From positions 1 through 56,826 of the forward strand of contig DASRFG010000020.1 in the NCBI GenBank assembly GCA_035651655.1: 56,826 bases of DNA, in the 5' to 3' direction. Below, piece by piece: positions 43,915 through 53,783 of this stretch. The translations under genes and the position numbers were made by a program. The first letter of the stretch is position 1; every line of letters starts with the position of its first letter. The notes under the pieces are model-generated. The model was not told the DNA's origin. It ran no database searches and saw nothing but the letters and a program-made list of their open reading frames with translations. The stretch is from Terriglobales bacterium. GTDB lineage: Bacteria; Acidobacteriota; Terriglobia; Terriglobales; Acidobacteriaceae.

Positions 43915-45722
43915 GTTTGCGGTATTTTCTATCTGCACGGTTTCTGCTGACCCTGGCGCTGCTCAGTTGCGCGGCACATGCCTGGGCAGTAGATCGCAAC
44001 GCATTCACCTTTACTGAATACGACCTTGCCGCGCAAATCACTCCCGCACAGCAGTCCTTAGCTGTTACGGGAAAGGTCAAGCTGCGGAACGACTCTTCCA
44101 GTGCGCAACGTATTGCCGCGCTGCAAATCTCTTCTACCCTCTACTGGCGCTCAATAAAAGTGGCTGGCAAGCCGGTGCAGTTCCTCAGCCAGCTCTACGC
44201 CTCTGACGTTGACCACACCGGCGATGTCTCCGAGGCGATCGTCACCCTGCCAGCGGCGATTCCATCCAAAAGTGCGGTTGAACTTGAGGTGGCGTACGGC
44301 GGAACGGTCCCCGCAAACAGCGTCCGCCTCACCCGCATGGGCACTCCGGCGGAGGTTGCAGCGCATAGCGACTGGGACCAGATCAGCAGCGCATTTACCG
44401 CAGTGCGCGGCGTGGGATACGTTGCCTGGTACCCGGTTGCCATCCAGGCTGCCAGCTTGTCCGAAGGCGACGAACTTTTCAGCGCGCTGGGCGAGTGGAA
44501 GCAACGCCAGTCGCAATCCACCATGAAGGTGAATTTCTGCTGGACGGCAGAAGCGCCGTTGACCGTGGTGGCAAATGGGCAACTCGAGGGCATCGGCCGC
44601 CGCGCAGGCGCCGCCGAGGGAACTGTTGCTGGATGCGCACCTTATCGCTTTCCTCAAATCGGTCTACTCGTACCTACCTTCGCCATTGCCAGCTACTCCA
44701 CCCTTGACCGGCCGGCAGCCACCGCCTACTACCTGCCCGAGCACAAGCTGGCCGCCGAAGACTATGTGAATACCACCGAGCAGCTAGCCCCTTTCGTCAC
44801 CCAGTGGTTCGGGCCCACCCGCGAAAAAGTAAAAATCGTCGAGCTCGCGGACACTAACGCTTTGCCGTACGAAAGCGGCCCGATGTTGTTTACGCCTTTA
44901 AAGGCGGTGCTGAATGACTCGCAGCAACGAAGGCCGTTGGAACTGACGCTTGTACATCAATTGGCTCACGCCAGCATTCTGTCCATGCGGCCCTGGATTT
45001 ACGAAGGCCTGGCCCATTTTGCCCAAGCCCTGGAACGGGAGCAACAAGATGGTCGCCAGGCTGCCCTCGATTATATGAAGCAGCACCTGCCCGCGCTGCG
45101 CGAGGCGGAGAAAGTTCAAAGCGAGAAACCTGTGACCCAGTCTCCTCCCAACGCAGACTCAGTGGAAGCGGCCGAGCCGGCAAGCCAGTCTCTTATCGCT
45201 GCTACTGGGGAAGTTTTCTACCGCAGCAAGGCCATGTACGTGTGGTGGATGTTACGAGATATGGTTGGTGATACAGCGTTGCAGCGCGCCTTGCAATCGT
45301 ATCGTGCCGAAGATGATAAGGAGCCCTCCTACATGCAGCGCCTCATCGAAGCTCAGACCACGCGTTCCAAAGAAGCGCAAGCGAAGCACAGCCTGGAATG
45401 GTTTTTTGACGATTGGGTGTACCGCGACCGCGGACTACCTGACCTGCAGGTGCAGTCGGCCTATCCGCGGCAGATGCTACGCGCAGGCTATCTGGTGACG
45501 GTCACCGTGAAGAACACTGGCCATGCTGGTGCGGAGGCGCCAGTAATCGTACGCCTACCGGATGGACGAGAGGCGCAGCAAAGGGTATTGGTACCTGCCG
45601 ACGGTACCGGCGCAATCAGAGTAGAAGTGCCCGCGGCTCCTTCGCAAGCAGCCGTAAACGACGGCAGCATTCCAGAAGTAGAAGATAACAACAACGCTTT
45701 CAGGATTGAAAGTCCCCAATGA
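43911..45722 (+). CDS. Secreted M1/MA-like peptidase with degenerate zinc motif
   Basis: A 603-residue exported protein from ATG 43911, which overlaps the rlmB stop by 4 bases. A signal peptide (LLTLALLSCAAHAWA) is followed by an N-terminal beta domain typical of M1-like peptidases. The metal-site region at about 345-370 reads LVHQLAHASILSMRPWIYEGLAHF: the expected HExxH is HQLAH (His349, Gln350, His353), with a third-ligand-type Glu365 in YEGLAHF. The base CAA for Gln is clear at 44958-44960. Glu-to-Gln here normally abolishes catalysis, so it may be a pseudo-peptidase or use another base. The C-terminal part is a beta-sandwich. Confidence 0.8.
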   Translation: MSLRYFLSARFLLTLALLSCAAHAWAVDRNAFTFTEYDLAAQITPAQQSLAVTGKVKLRNDSSSAQRIAALQISSTLYWRSIKVAGKPVQFLSQLYASDVDHTGDVSEAIVTLPAAIPSKSAVELEVAYGGTVPANSVRLTRMGTPAEVAAHSDWDQISSAFTAVRGVGYVAWYPVAIQAASLSEGDELFSALGEWKQRQSQSTMKVNFCWTAEAPLTVVANGQLEGIGRRAGAAEGTVAGCAPYRFPQIGLLVPTFAIASYSTLDRPAATAYYLPEHKLAAEDYVNTTEQLAPFVTQWFGPTREKVKIVELADTNALPYESGPMLFTPLKAVLNDSQQRRPLELTLVHQLAHASILSMRPWIYEGLAHFAQALEREQQDGRQAALDYMKQHLPALREAEKVQSEKPVTQSPPNADSVEAAEPASQSLIAATGEVFYRSKAMYVWWMLRDMVGDTALQRALQSYRAEDDKEPSYMQRLIEAQTTRSKEAQAKHSLEWFFDDWVYRDRGLPDLQVQSAYPRQMLRAGYLVTVTVKNTGHAGAEAPVIVRLPDGREAQQRVLVPADGTGAIRVEVPAAPSQAAVNDGSIPEVEDNNNAFRIESPQ

Positions 45723-45771
45723 TCCTGCCCTCCCGGCGCTACAATCAATCTCCTTTAGGAAAGGACATTGC

Positions 45772-47196
45772 GTGAGCTACATCCAATTCCTGGGTGCGGC
45801 TGGAGTGGTTACCGGCTCCAAGCACCTCATCAACACCGCCAATGGAAATCCCGGCATGCAGGTGCTGGTGGATTGCGGATTATTTCAAGGTCTTAAAGAG
45901 TGGCGCTTGCGCAACTGGCAAGACCTGCCCATTCCACCGCGCAACATAGATGCGGTGATCCTCACCCACGCCCACTTGGATCATTCAGGCTGGATTCCTC
46001 GGCTGGTGAAGGCAGGTTTTCGCGGGCCGATTTATGCTACCCAGGCCACCATAGATTTCTGTGGCATCCTGCTGCCGGATTCCGGCCACCTGCAGGAAGA
46101 AGACGCCGCCTTTCACAACAAGCACAAGACCTCGAAACATCACCCCGCTCTACCTTTGTATACGTTTGCTGAGGCCCAGCAATCGCTGCAATATTTTCGT
46201 CCGGTGAAGTATGAAGAGGTCGTGCAGGTCAGTCCAGAAATGTCGTTCCGCTTCGTTCGGGCGGCACACATGCTGGGTTCTTCCATGGCGGAGATTACTC
46301 TGAACTCAAACGGCAGCAGCCGGCGCCTGCTCTTCACCGGCGATATCGGGCGCGTGCGCGATTCGACGGTTGCGCCAGGAGAGGTGGTTTATTCGGGTCC
46401 CGCCAAGGGAGAAGCCACGGATGTGCTGGTAATGGAATCCACCTACGGCAACCGCCTGCACCCCACTAACGATCCCCGCCCCGAACTGGCAAAGCTGATC
46501 CGCGAGACGGTTGCGCGCGGCGGCAGCGTTGTGGTGCCCGCATTTGCCGTTGAGCGCACCCAGAAGTTCTTGTTCATCCTGAAAGAGCTGATGGATTCCG
46601 GTCAAATACCGCATGTGCCGGTGCACACTGATAGTCCCATGGCAATTCAGGCCATCAACATCTTCCTGAAGCACGCGGAGGAATTTACACCGGCGACCAA
46701 AGAACTCATCGCCCGCAGCGGATCGCCTTTGAGCTGGCCGGATTTTCACTTTGACACCACGCCGGAGCAGTCCAAAAAAATTAATGACTCCCGCTACCCC
46801 ACCATCATCGTTTCTTCCAGCGGCATGGTGACCGGCGGTCGGGTGCAACATCATTTAATGCTGCGCCTGCCCGATCCCCGCAATCTGGTGCTGTTCATCG
46901 GTTTTCAAGCCCAAGGGACGCGGGGCGCGACCATCAAGAGCGGAGCTAAGGAAGTGAAAATCTTCGGGCAAGTTGTTCCCATTCGCGCCCAAGTCGTGGC
47001 CCTGGAGCAGTTCAGCGACCATGCTGATACTCCCGAGCTGTTGCAGTGGCTGCGAACTTTTCCGCAACCGCCGCAGGCGACTTACCTTGTTCATGGCGAT
47101 CCCGACTCAGCCGCCGCTCTGCGCCAGACCATGGTTCAATCGCTGCACTGGAACGTCGAGGTGGCCAAATGGATGGAACAGGTGCCGATCAAGTAA
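45772..47196 (+). CDS. Beta-CASP metallo-beta-lactamase-fold hydrolase (RNA-processing type)
   Basis: A 474-residue MBL-fold protein from GTG 45772, supported by AGGAAAGGA about 6 nt upstream. The zinc motif HAHLDHSG is at about 67-74; a DCGLFQG segment is upstream; DVLVMESTYGNRLH, VVVPAFAVERTQ and the beta-CASP region (FLKHAEEFTP, SSSGMVTGGRVQHH, GFQAQGTRG, FSDHAD) follow. Relatives are CPSF73/Ysh1-like RNA exo/endonucleases (KH-less bacterial forms). It follows the peptidase gene by 49 nt. Confidence 0.93.
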   Translation: MSYIQFLGAAGVVTGSKHLINTANGNPGMQVLVDCGLFQGLKEWRLRNWQDLPIPPRNIDAVILTHAHLDHSGWIPRLVKAGFRGPIYATQATIDFCGILLPDSGHLQEEDAAFHNKHKTSKHHPALPLYTFAEAQQSLQYFRPVKYEEVVQVSPEMSFRFVRAAHMLGSSMAEITLNSNGSSRRLLFTGDIGRVRDSTVAPGEVVYSGPAKGEATDVLVMESTYGNRLHPTNDPRPELAKLIRETVARGGSVVVPAFAVERTQKFLFILKELMDSGQIPHVPVHTDSPMAIQAINIFLKHAEEFTPATKELIARSGSPLSWPDFHFDTTPEQSKKINDSRYPTIIVSSSGMVTGGRVQHHLMLRLPDPRNLVLFIGFQAQGTRGATIKSGAKEVKIFGQVVPIRAQVVALEQFSDHADTPELLQWLRTFPQPPQATYLVHGDPDSAAALRQTMVQSLHWNVEVAKWMEQVPIK

Positions 47197-47237
47197 CGTT
47201 TTTCGATCCGCAATTGCCGATCGCGCAGGAGGCCCAC

Positions 47238-47714
47238 ATGACTGAACAAGAACTCAAACAACTCCTCGATTCCGCCGAGAAAAGCCCCGAGCAGATCGCG
47301 CGCTCTGTGGCTGGCCTTCCAGCAAAAGTCATGCAGTACAAGCCGGCCCCCGATAAGTGGTCCATTCAGGAAATACTGGCGCACTTGGCGGACATGGAAA
47401 TCCTCTACGCCTACCGCTTGCGCCAGATGCTGGCCGACAAAGAGCCGACCATCGCGCCCATAGATCAGAATGACTGGGCCAAAAATCTCGGTTACACAGA
47501 GACTTCACCGCCGGAACTGGTGGCGCAGTACGCGCTCATGCGGCGTTCGACCTTGCGCTTGTTACGCCGCCTCCACGCCGCAGACTTGGATAAAGGCGCC
47601 TATCATCCGGAACACAAAAGAAAAGTCACCGTGGCAGAACTGGTGCAGATGATGGCCGGACACGGCCCCAATCACCTGGCGCAGATCGAACGCCTGAAGC
47701 AGCAAGCCGCCTAA
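47238..47714 (+). CDS. DinB-like family protein
   Basis: A 158-residue four-helix-bundle protein of the DinB/YfiT-like superfamily from ATG 47238, with AGGAGG 6 nt upstream. The metal-binding histidine pattern is visible: WSIQEILAHLADME near 46-60 and the late GHGPNHLAQIERLK. Function is not fixed by family: bacillithiol/thiol transferase-like and DNA-damage-inducible members exist. It follows the beta-CASP gene at 41 nt. There is no signal peptide. Confidence 0.88.
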   Translation: MTEQELKQLLDSAEKSPEQIARSVAGLPAKVMQYKPAPDKWSIQEILAHLADMEILYAYRLRQMLADKEPTIAPIDQNDWAKNLGYTETSPPELVAQYALMRRSTLRLLRRLHAADLDKGAYHPEHKRKVTVAELVQMMAGHGPNHLAQIERLKQQAA

Positions 47715-47786
47715 CTCACGTAGGGGGAGCCGCCCTCGGCTGCCCGGGCGAGCGTAGCTCGCCAGTCCGCCTGTGCCCACGCAAGT

Positions 47787-48839
47787 CTAAGTAGCGGTGT
47801 TCGTGAATTGCACCAGCGCTGCTAACTTCTCCCGCGCTGCTCCCGAATCCACCGACTTTGCCGCCATCGGCACCGCATCGCGGATATGGTCGGCGCGTGC
47901 CGCGGCTACCAGCGCCCCCGCCGCGTTCAATAAGACCACATCCCGCCGCGGTGACTGTTCGCCATCCAGAATACCTCGAATAATGTCGGCATTTCCCGCT
48001 GCGTCCCCGCCCCCGAGGGTTTCAATGGGGGCACGCGTAAATCCAAACTCCTCCGGTGTGACCTCGTAACTCCGTACTGTGCCATTTCGCACCTCGGCCA
48101 CCCGCGTCGGCCCAGTGATGGTGATTTCGTCCAATCCGTCCTCGCCGTGCACCACCAGCGCGCGCTGCAGCCCCAACATGCTGAGCGCCTCGGCGAGTTT
48201 TTCGACCAGGTCCGCCGAATACACTCCCACTACTTGTGCCGACGCACGCGCGGGATTGGTAAGTGGCCCCAACAGATTGAATACGGTTCGTAAGCGCAGC
48301 TCCCGACGCGCCGTCTGCACGAATTTCATGGCCGAGTGCATCGCCGGCGCAAACAAAAATGCGATCCCCACCTGCTCCAGGCACGCTGCAATTTGCGCGG
48401 GCTGCAAGGAGATGTTCACCCCCAGCGCCTCCATCACGTCCGCCGAGCCGCATTTGGAGCTAATACTGCGGTTGCCGTGCTTGGCCACGCGCACTCCGGC
48501 GCCCGCCACCACCAGCGCGGTGGCAGTCGAAATATTGAACGTCCCGCTGGCATCGCCGCCGGTGCCGCAAGTGTCAACCAATGCGTCGCGCCCCGTGCCG
48601 CTGACGTCCAGCGCGGAATCTCGTGCCGTTCGCAACGGCGTGGCCGCCGCCCGGATGGCCTCTGCAAAACCGACTATCTCCTCCACCGTCTCGCCCTTCA
48701 TGTGCAGCGCCACCAACAGGGCGGCAATCTGTGCGTCGCTGCACTTCCCGGTGAGGATCTCCGTCATTACGGCGCGGGCCTGTTCGCGAGTGAGCGACTC
48801 GTGGTGGTCCGCAATGCTGTGCAGGGCTTCCGTGATCAT
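47787..48839 (-). CDS. trpD: Anthranilate phosphoribosyltransferase
   Basis: A 350-residue enzyme from ATG 48839 transferring phosphoribose from PRPP to anthranilate, the second step of tryptophan synthesis. [24 protein letters not shown] is the N-terminal helical domain; [52 protein letters not shown] the PRPP- and anthranilate-binding core; GPLTNPARA follows. The frame is open 25 codons upstream. It lies ~20 kb from trpCFBA, on the opposite strand, which is unusual. It is divergent from sucC. Confidence 0.96.
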   Translation of the reverse strand: MITEALHSIADHHESLTREQARAVMTEILTGKCSDAQIAALLVALHMKGETVEEIVGFAEAIRAAATPLRTARDSALDVSGTGRDALVDTCGTGGDASGTFNISTATALVVAGAGVRVAKHGNRSISSKCGSADVMEALGVNISLQPAQIAACLEQVGIAFLFAPAMHSAMKFVQTARRELRLRTVFNLLGPLTNPARASAQVVGVYSADLVEKLAEALSMLGLQRALVVHGEDGLDEITITGPTRVAEVRNGTVRSYEVTPEEFGFTRAPIETLGGGDAAGNADIIRGILDGEQSPRRDVVLLNAAGALVAAARADHIRDAVPMAAKSVDSGAAREKLAALVQFTNTAT

Positions 48840-49005
48840 GGGCACGCTACAGAATGCCACATTCCCGGTGCAGGTCACTATGAATATGGCAGAGCCTTTC
48901 GTCACCTCAGGCAACCGGTGCCGGTTTGCCGAACCTGCGAACGTTTATTAAAATCAAAGATTCCTGCCCGCCGTCCGTAACTGCAGGGAAGCCTCTCAGA
49001 ACCAA

Positions 49006-50178
49006 ATGAAAATCCACGAATATCAGGCCAAGGAGATACTCGCAAAATACGGTGTCGCGGTGCCCCGCGGCAAAGTGGTCACCAGTCGCGAGGAGGCTCA
49101 AGCCGCCGCCCATGAGCTTTTCGGATCCGGCGCTTCCGGCGTGGTAGTGAAGGCCCAAATTCACGCCGGCGGGCGCGGCAAGGGCGGCGGGGTAAAAATT
49201 GCCAAATCGGCCGCGGAAGCGGCTGATATCGCCTCTCGCATGCTGGGCATGAAGCTCGTCACCCACCAGACCGGACCGGAGGGCAGAGAAGTTCGTCGCG
49301 TATTGATCGAGGAGACACTGCCCATCGCTAAAGAGCTTTACCTGGGGATCGTTCTTGATCGCGTCTCCGCACGGCCGGTGTTCATGGCCTCGGCTGCAGG
49401 CGGTATGGAGATCGAACAAGTCGCGGCGGAAAATCCCGACGCCATCCTGAAAGAGGTAATTGATCCCGGCCTCGGGTTGCTGCCGTATCAGGCGCGCAAG
49501 CTGGCTTTCGCTCTCGGGCTCAACGCCAAGCAAGTGCCGCAAGCCGCGCAATTCATGACCGCCCTCTACCGCGCCTTTGAGGATACGGATGCCTCACTTC
49601 TGGAGATCAATCCTTTTATCACCACCCAAGACGGCCGCCTTTTCGCGTTGGACGCGAAAATGAATTTCGACGATAACGCGCTCTTCCGCCACAAAGAGAT
49701 CAAAGATTTACGCGACACCAACGAAGAAGACCCGCTCGAGGTCGAAGCCTCGAAGTACGGGCTGAACTACATCAAGCTCGAAGGCAACGTGGGCTGCATG
49801 GTGAACGGCGCCGGGCTTGCGATGGCCACCATGGACATCATCAAATACGCCGGCGGGATGCCCGCGAACTTTCTCGATGTTGGTGGCGGCGCCAGCGCCG
49901 AACAGGTGACGCACGCTTTCGAAATCCTGTTGAAAGATCCGCACGTCCGCGCCGTGTTGATCAACATTTTTGGCGGCATCCTGCGCGTAGATACGCTTGC
50001 CAACGGTTTAGTGCAGGCGGCGCGCAGCACTAATATTCAGCTTCCGATTGTTTTGCGTCTGGAAGGGACCAACGTTGAGCAGGGACGTGAGATTCTGCAA
50101 CAATCGGGAATAAATTTCATTGTCGCGGAAAACATGAAAGAGGCGGCAGAAAAAGTTGTTGCCGCAGCCGGCAAGTAG
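49006..50178 (+). CDS. sucC: Succinate-CoA ligase, beta subunit
   Basis: A 390-residue ADP/GDP-forming subunit of succinyl-CoA synthetase in the TCA cycle. [17 protein letters not shown] starts the ATP-grasp domain; [25 protein letters not shown] and [13 protein letters not shown] supply nucleotide and Mg sites; the C-terminal ligase domain has [27 protein letters not shown] and IFGGILRVD. sucD follows 27 nt downstream. It is divergent from trpD with a 166-base gap. Confidence 0.98.
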   Translation: MKIHEYQAKEILAKYGVAVPRGKVVTSREEAQAAAHELFGSGASGVVVKAQIHAGGRGKGGGVKIAKSAAEAADIASRMLGMKLVTHQTGPEGREVRRVLIEETLPIAKELYLGIVLDRVSARPVFMASAAGGMEIEQVAAENPDAILKEVIDPGLGLLPYQARKLAFALGLNAKQVPQAAQFMTALYRAFEDTDASLLEINPFITTQDGRLFALDAKMNFDDNALFRHKEIKDLRDTNEEDPLEVEASKYGLNYIKLEGNVGCMVNGAGLAMATMDIIKYAGGMPANFLDVGGGASAEQVTHAFEILLKDPHVRAVLINIFGGILRVDTLANGLVQAARSTNIQLPIVLRLEGTNVEQGREILQQSGINFIVAENMKEAAEKVVAAAGK

Positions 50179-50180
50179 CA

Positions 50181-50195
50181 CCGCCGTCTCGGCGG
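50181..50195. other. Intercistronic hairpin between sucC and sucD
   Basis: CCGCCG-TCT-CGGCGG at 50181-50195 is a perfect 6-bp stem with a 3-nt loop, starting 2 nt after the sucC stop and ending 10 nt before the sucD ATG. It may set the relative expression or stability of the two subunits; no U-run follows, so it is not a strong terminator. Confidence 0.4.
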
Positions 50196-50205
50196 CGGAA
50201 GAAAA

Positions 50206-51093
50206 ATGAGCATCCTGGTCAACAAATCGACGCGCGTCATCGTGCAAGGCCTTACCGGCAAAGAAGGGACCTTCCACGCCAAAGCCTGCGCCGAATATGG
50301 CACCAAGATTGTCGGGGGAGTCACGCCCGGCAAAGGTGGCACCACCCACGAAGGCTGGCCGGTGTTCAACACGGTCCAGCAAGCCGTGGACGCGACCGGC
50401 GCCGATGCTTCGGTCATCTTCGTCCCGCCGCCGTTCGCCGCTGACGCGATCATGGAAGCGGCCGACGCCGAAATCGAGTTGATCGTTTGCATCACCGAAG
50501 GGGTTCCCACACTCGACATGGTGCGCGCCTGGGAGTTCCTGCAAGACCGACGCTCGCGGCTCATCGGACCGAATTGCCCGGGAATCATTTCGCCCGGAAA
50601 ATGCAAAATCGGCATCATGCCGGGCCGGATTCATCGCGAGGGCAATGTGGGCATCGTCTCGCGTTCAGGCACGCTGACCTACGAAGCGGTGTACCAGCTG
50701 ACGCAGCGTGGCGTCGGACAGTCCACCGCCATCGGCATCGGTGGAGATCCCATAATCGGCACGAATTTTGTTGATGCCCTGGAATTGTTTGAGCGCGATC
50801 CGCAGACCGAAGTCATCGTCCTCATCGGCGAAATTGGCGGCAACGCCGAAGAAACTGCTGCTGAGTATGTCCGTCAGCACATGCGTAAACCGGTGGTGGC
50901 TTTCATCGCCGGCCAGACTGCGCCTCCAGGAAGACGCATGGGGCACGCCGGCGCCATCATCTCCGGCGGCCACGGCACGGCGGCCGAAAAAATCAAGTCG
51001 CTTCAGGCGGCTGGTATTCGTGTCGCGAATTCGCCGGCCGCGATCGGCGACACCGTTGTAGCTGCCCTGGGCGCCGTTGTGGGCAAAGCTTAG
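50206..51093 (+). CDS. sucD: Succinate-CoA ligase, alpha subunit
   Basis: A 295-residue CoA-binding subunit. [22 protein letters not shown] and [15 protein letters not shown] form the CoA-binding Rossmann part; [21 protein letters not shown], the TYEAVYQLT block, [12 protein letters not shown] and the phosphohistidine region [18 protein letters not shown] (His near 247) are intact. It completes the enzyme with sucC and is transcribed in the same direction. ndk follows 41 nt on. Confidence 0.98.
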   Translation: MSILVNKSTRVIVQGLTGKEGTFHAKACAEYGTKIVGGVTPGKGGTTHEGWPVFNTVQQAVDATGADASVIFVPPPFAADAIMEAADAEIELIVCITEGVPTLDMVRAWEFLQDRRSRLIGPNCPGIISPGKCKIGIMPGRIHREGNVGIVSRSGTLTYEAVYQLTQRGVGQSTAIGIGGDPIIGTNFVDALELFERDPQTEVIVLIGEIGGNAEETAAEYVRQHMRKPVVAFIAGQTAPPGRRMGHAGAIISGGHGTAAEKIKSLQAAGIRVANSPAAIGDTVVAALGAVVGKA

Positions 51094-51094
51094 G

Positions 51095-51131
51095 AAGTGG
51101 CAACTGGAAACTGGCAACTGAGAACTGAAAG
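51095..51131. repeat. Short AACTGG/GAACTG redundant repeat before ndk
   Basis: The bases GTGGCAACTGGAAACTGGCAACTGAGAACTGAAAG carry three to four near copies of (G)AACTG(G) at 5-11 base intervals. It fills the sucD-ndk gap. No function can be given. Confidence 0.45.
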
Positions 51132-51134
51132 CGA

Positions 51135-51560
51135 ATGAAGACCATCCAACGTACCCTAGCCATCATTAAGCCGGACGCCGTGGCCAAACGGGCCATCGGC
51201 GACATCGTTCACCTCATTGAAAGCCGCGGCTTCCGCATCATCGGCCTGAAGATGCTTCAGATCAATAAAGAGCAGGCTGAAGGTTTTTACGCGGTGCACG
51301 CCGGAAAACCATTTTTTGAGTCGCTGACCACCTTTATGTCAGAGGGCCCCATTGTGGTGATGGCGCTGGAGCGCGAAGACGCCGTTGCCGAGTGGCGTGA
51401 GATGATGGGCGCCACCAATCCGGCAAACGCCAAAGAAGGCACCGTTCGCAAAAAGTGGGCCGCCAGCATTGAACGCAACGCCGTCCACGGCTCCGACGCC
51501 GAGGAGACCGCCCGCTTCGAGCTGAGCTACTTTTTTGCGGGATACGAACTGGCGCGGTGA
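51135..51560 (+). CDS. ndk: Nucleoside diphosphate kinase
   Basis: A 141-residue enzyme exchanging gamma phosphates among nucleoside triphosphates. [18 protein letters not shown] starts the fold; the catalytic His is in [12 protein letters not shown] near residue 116; [20 protein letters not shown] is the substrate loop. Length matches the family. It lies downstream of sucCD, an arrangement common in bacteria because succinyl-CoA ligase and Ndk handle the same nucleotide pools. Confidence 0.97.
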   Translation: MKTIQRTLAIIKPDAVAKRAIGDIVHLIESRGFRIIGLKMLQINKEQAEGFYAVHAGKPFFESLTTFMSEGPIVVMALEREDAVAEWREMMGATNPANAKEGTVRKKWAASIERNAVHGSDAEETARFELSYFFAGYELAR

Positions 51561-51568
51561 GCCAGTGA

Positions 51569-51868
51569 TCAGCGCTCAGCCTCTTCCACCGGCCGAAACA
51601 GCTCGCGGCTCACATTTTCCATCAGCGGCCCCAGGCCGTTGGTGACGTATTCCTTAAAATACGGCGCTGCCCGATGGGCATCGAGCGCTGCGCGATCGTC
51701 GTATTGCTCATAAAAGGCGAACCGGAGTGGATTGTCCGTACCCTGATGGCCCACATACATGCGGCAGCCCGGCTCACGCCGCGTGTGCTCCTCCATCTTG
51801 CGCATCAATTCCCGGGCCTTCTCTTCTTGGCCAGCCTTTACCGTAAATGTAACAATTAGGGCAACCAT
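51569..51868 (-). CDS. ABM-domain (putative quinol monooxygenase-like) protein
   Basis: A 99-residue protein with a dimeric ferredoxin-like ABM fold: LIVTFTVKAGQEEKARELMRKMEEHTRREPGCRMY near the N-terminus, FAFYEQYDDRAALDAH and PYFKEY in the core. Members include YgiN-type quinol monooxygenases and antibiotic-biosynthesis monooxygenases; catalytic identity is open. It is directly after purA on the minus strand (0-base gap between purA stop and its start codon), so probably co-transcribed. It converges with ndk. Confidence 0.88.
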   Translation of the reverse strand: MVALIVTFTVKAGQEEKARELMRKMEEHTRREPGCRMYVGHQGTDNPLRFAFYEQYDDRAALDAHRAAPYFKEYVTNGLGPLMENVSRELFRPVEEAER

Positions 51869-53224
51869 CTACGCTCTCGCCTGGACGCGCTTCTTGCGTT
51901 CGCTCGCGCCCGATACTTCCTTCAAACACCCCACGAACTCATCCACGAAGATCGTCTGGTTCCGGTCCGGCCCGGTGGAGATCATTCCAATCCGTGCGCC
52001 TGTTTCCTTTTCCAGAAATCTCAGATAATCGCGGGCTTTGGCCGGCAGCTTCTCAAATGTCGAGATTCCTTCCGTGGACTTGCGCCAGCCCGGCAAGGTT
52101 TCGTAAACACCTTGGATCTTGTCGTAGCCACTGGCGTGAGCGGGAGCTTCTGAAGTCTTCTTGCCGTTGATCTTATAACCCACGCACACTGGAATTTCCT
52201 CTAGCTCATCGAGAACATCCAGCTTGGTCACCACCAGCCAGGAGATGCCGTTGATCATCACCGCATAACGCAGCAGAGGCAGGTCAATCCAGCCGCAGCG
52301 CCGCGGACGTCCGGTGACCGCTCCATACTCTTTGCCACGAAGGCGTAGCTGATCGGCAATTGGATCGTTGATCTCGGTCGGGAACGGTCCCTCTCCCACT
52401 CGCGTGCAGTATGCCTTGCTGACGCCGATGACGGTATCGATCGCAGTGGGCGCCACACCCGTGCCGATCACAGCTCCGCCAGAAGTCGCGCTCGATGATG
52501 TCACAAAGGGATACGTGCCATGGTCAATGTCGAGCATTGTGCCCTGCGCACCTTCAAACATCACCGACTCACCGCTGGCCAGTGCTTTGTTGAGTAGCGC
52601 CGCCGTGTCGCAAACGAAAGGCGCAATCTTCTCGGCGGCAGCTGCGTATTCTTCGTACATTTTGTCGGGATCGAGCGGCTCGGAGTTGAACAGTGCGTGC
52701 GCAATCATGTTCTTCTCGCGGCAGGCATTTTCGATGTGGGTGCGCAACAGTTTAAGATCGAGCAGGTCGGCCACGCGCAGCCCGCGGCGGCCCATTTTGT
52801 CTTCATACGCCGGACCAATGCCGCGCGAGGTGGTCCCAATCTTCACCCGGCCGGGAGCATTCTCTGCGGCCAGCTCGATCATGCGGTGGTAGGGCAGGAT
52901 CACGTGGGCGCGATTGCTGATAAATAAGTTCCCGTCCACCTTGACCCCCGCCTCCCGCAGAGACGCGACTTCCTTCAAGAAGGCCATGGGATCCAGGACC
53001 ACGCCGTTGCCAATGACGCCGCGGCAGCCGGGCCGCAGCACGCCGCAGGGAACCAGCTGCAGCACAAATTTTTCCCCGTTGATAATGACGGTGTGCCCGG
53101 CATTGTGTCCGCCGGCATAACGCGCCACAAGGGAGAAATTCTCCGAGAGGACGTCTACAATCTTGCCCTTACCCTCATCTCCCCACTGTGCGCCGACAAT
53201 AACCGCTGTTCTGCCTCTATTCAA
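51869..53224 (-). CDS. purA: Adenylosuccinate synthetase
   Basis: A 451-residue enzyme making adenylosuccinate from IMP, aspartate and GTP in purine synthesis. The GTP-binding GAQWGDEGKGKIVD lies near the N-terminus; GHNAGHTVI, FISNRAHVILPYH, TTSRGIGPAYEDK, EGAQGTMLDIDHGTYPFVT and the C-terminal TGARIGMISTGPDRN follow. I chose TTG 53224 because AAAGAGG lies 6 nt upstream; the frame stays open for 26 more codons (to 53302), but these code for a Pro/Gly/Arg-rich stretch not seen in the family. The TTG start is inferred. Confidence 0.95.
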   Translation of the reverse strand: MNRGRTAVIVGAQWGDEGKGKIVDVLSENFSLVARYAGGHNAGHTVIINGEKFVLQLVPCGVLRPGCRGVIGNGVVLDPMAFLKEVASLREAGVKVDGNLFISNRAHVILPYHRMIELAAENAPGRVKIGTTSRGIGPAYEDKMGRRGLRVADLLDLKLLRTHIENACREKNMIAHALFNSEPLDPDKMYEEYAAAAEKIAPFVCDTAALLNKALASGESVMFEGAQGTMLDIDHGTYPFVTSSSATSGGAVIGTGVAPTAIDTVIGVSKAYCTRVGEGPFPTEINDPIADQLRLRGKEYGAVTGRPRRCGWIDLPLLRYAVMINGISWLVVTKLDVLDELEEIPVCVGYKINGKKTSEAPAHASGYDKIQGVYETLPGWRKSTEGISTFEKLPAKARDYLRFLEKETGARIGMISTGPDRNQTIFVDEFVGCLKEVSGASERKKRVQARA

Positions 53225-53390
53225 GCACGGCCTCTTTGGTGTGGCGGCTGGCCCGCCGGGTCCGCACACACTCCTTGGCCCTCTGTTAAGAGCGCATTTC
53301 AAAAATTCAGGGATTCAACTACAGGGTGTGTACGAACAATGATACCGTGTTGACCCGCTCACCCGCAATCAGGTAGTAAGCCGTTTTAGG

Positions 53391-53654
53391 TTACTTTGCG
53401 TGATTCAGCCATGGCAGCAGGCTTTCAACGAGCAGGCCAAACAAGGCATAGGTAGCTGCATTGGCCACCAAGGCCCAGTAGAGACTAATCGGGATATGTA
53501 AGCCAGCTATCGAGACAGGACAGGTAAAACGGACCAGGTCCCACACCAGCGGAGCGGAAGTTATAGTCATTGGCGCCGTTGCGGCAGCATACAGTGCCCA
53601 GACGCACGCAACCAGAAAACCCACACCCGCCCACATCGCAATTCGATATTTCAT
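53391..53654 (-). CDS. Small membrane protein of unknown function
   Basis: An 87-residue protein from ATG 53654 with AGGAG 7 nt upstream. Two to three hydrophobic segments are visible: MWAGVGFLVACVWALYAA, a mid LVRFTCPVSIAGLHIPISLYWALVANAATYALFGLLV stretch, and a short tail. I know no family. The frame runs further upstream without support. It is divergent from mutM. Confidence 0.6.
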   Translation of the reverse strand: MKYRIAMWAGVGFLVACVWALYAAATAPMTITSAPLVWDLVRFTCPVSIAGLHIPISLYWALVANAATYALFGLLVESLLPWLNHAK

Positions 53655-53771
53655 GGCACGGCTCCTGCGATTATTCCTATCATAGTCCCAGAAAGTCCTC
53701 TTGCTTCGGCCAGCCTTGCCCACCTGGAGTTCGCAGGCCGCCCAAGCCTGTCACGACGGGAGCTGAATGGA

Positions 53772-53783
53772 TAAACTGATCAA
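53772..53783 (+). promoter_or_regulatory. -10-like TAAACT 6 nt before mutM
   Basis: TAAACT at 53772-53777 and then GATCAA to the ATG at 53784. The same TAAACTGATCA string precedes rlmB. A possible -35, CTGTCA at 53748-53753, lies 18 nt upstream. It fits a leaderless transcript. Confidence 0.4.
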
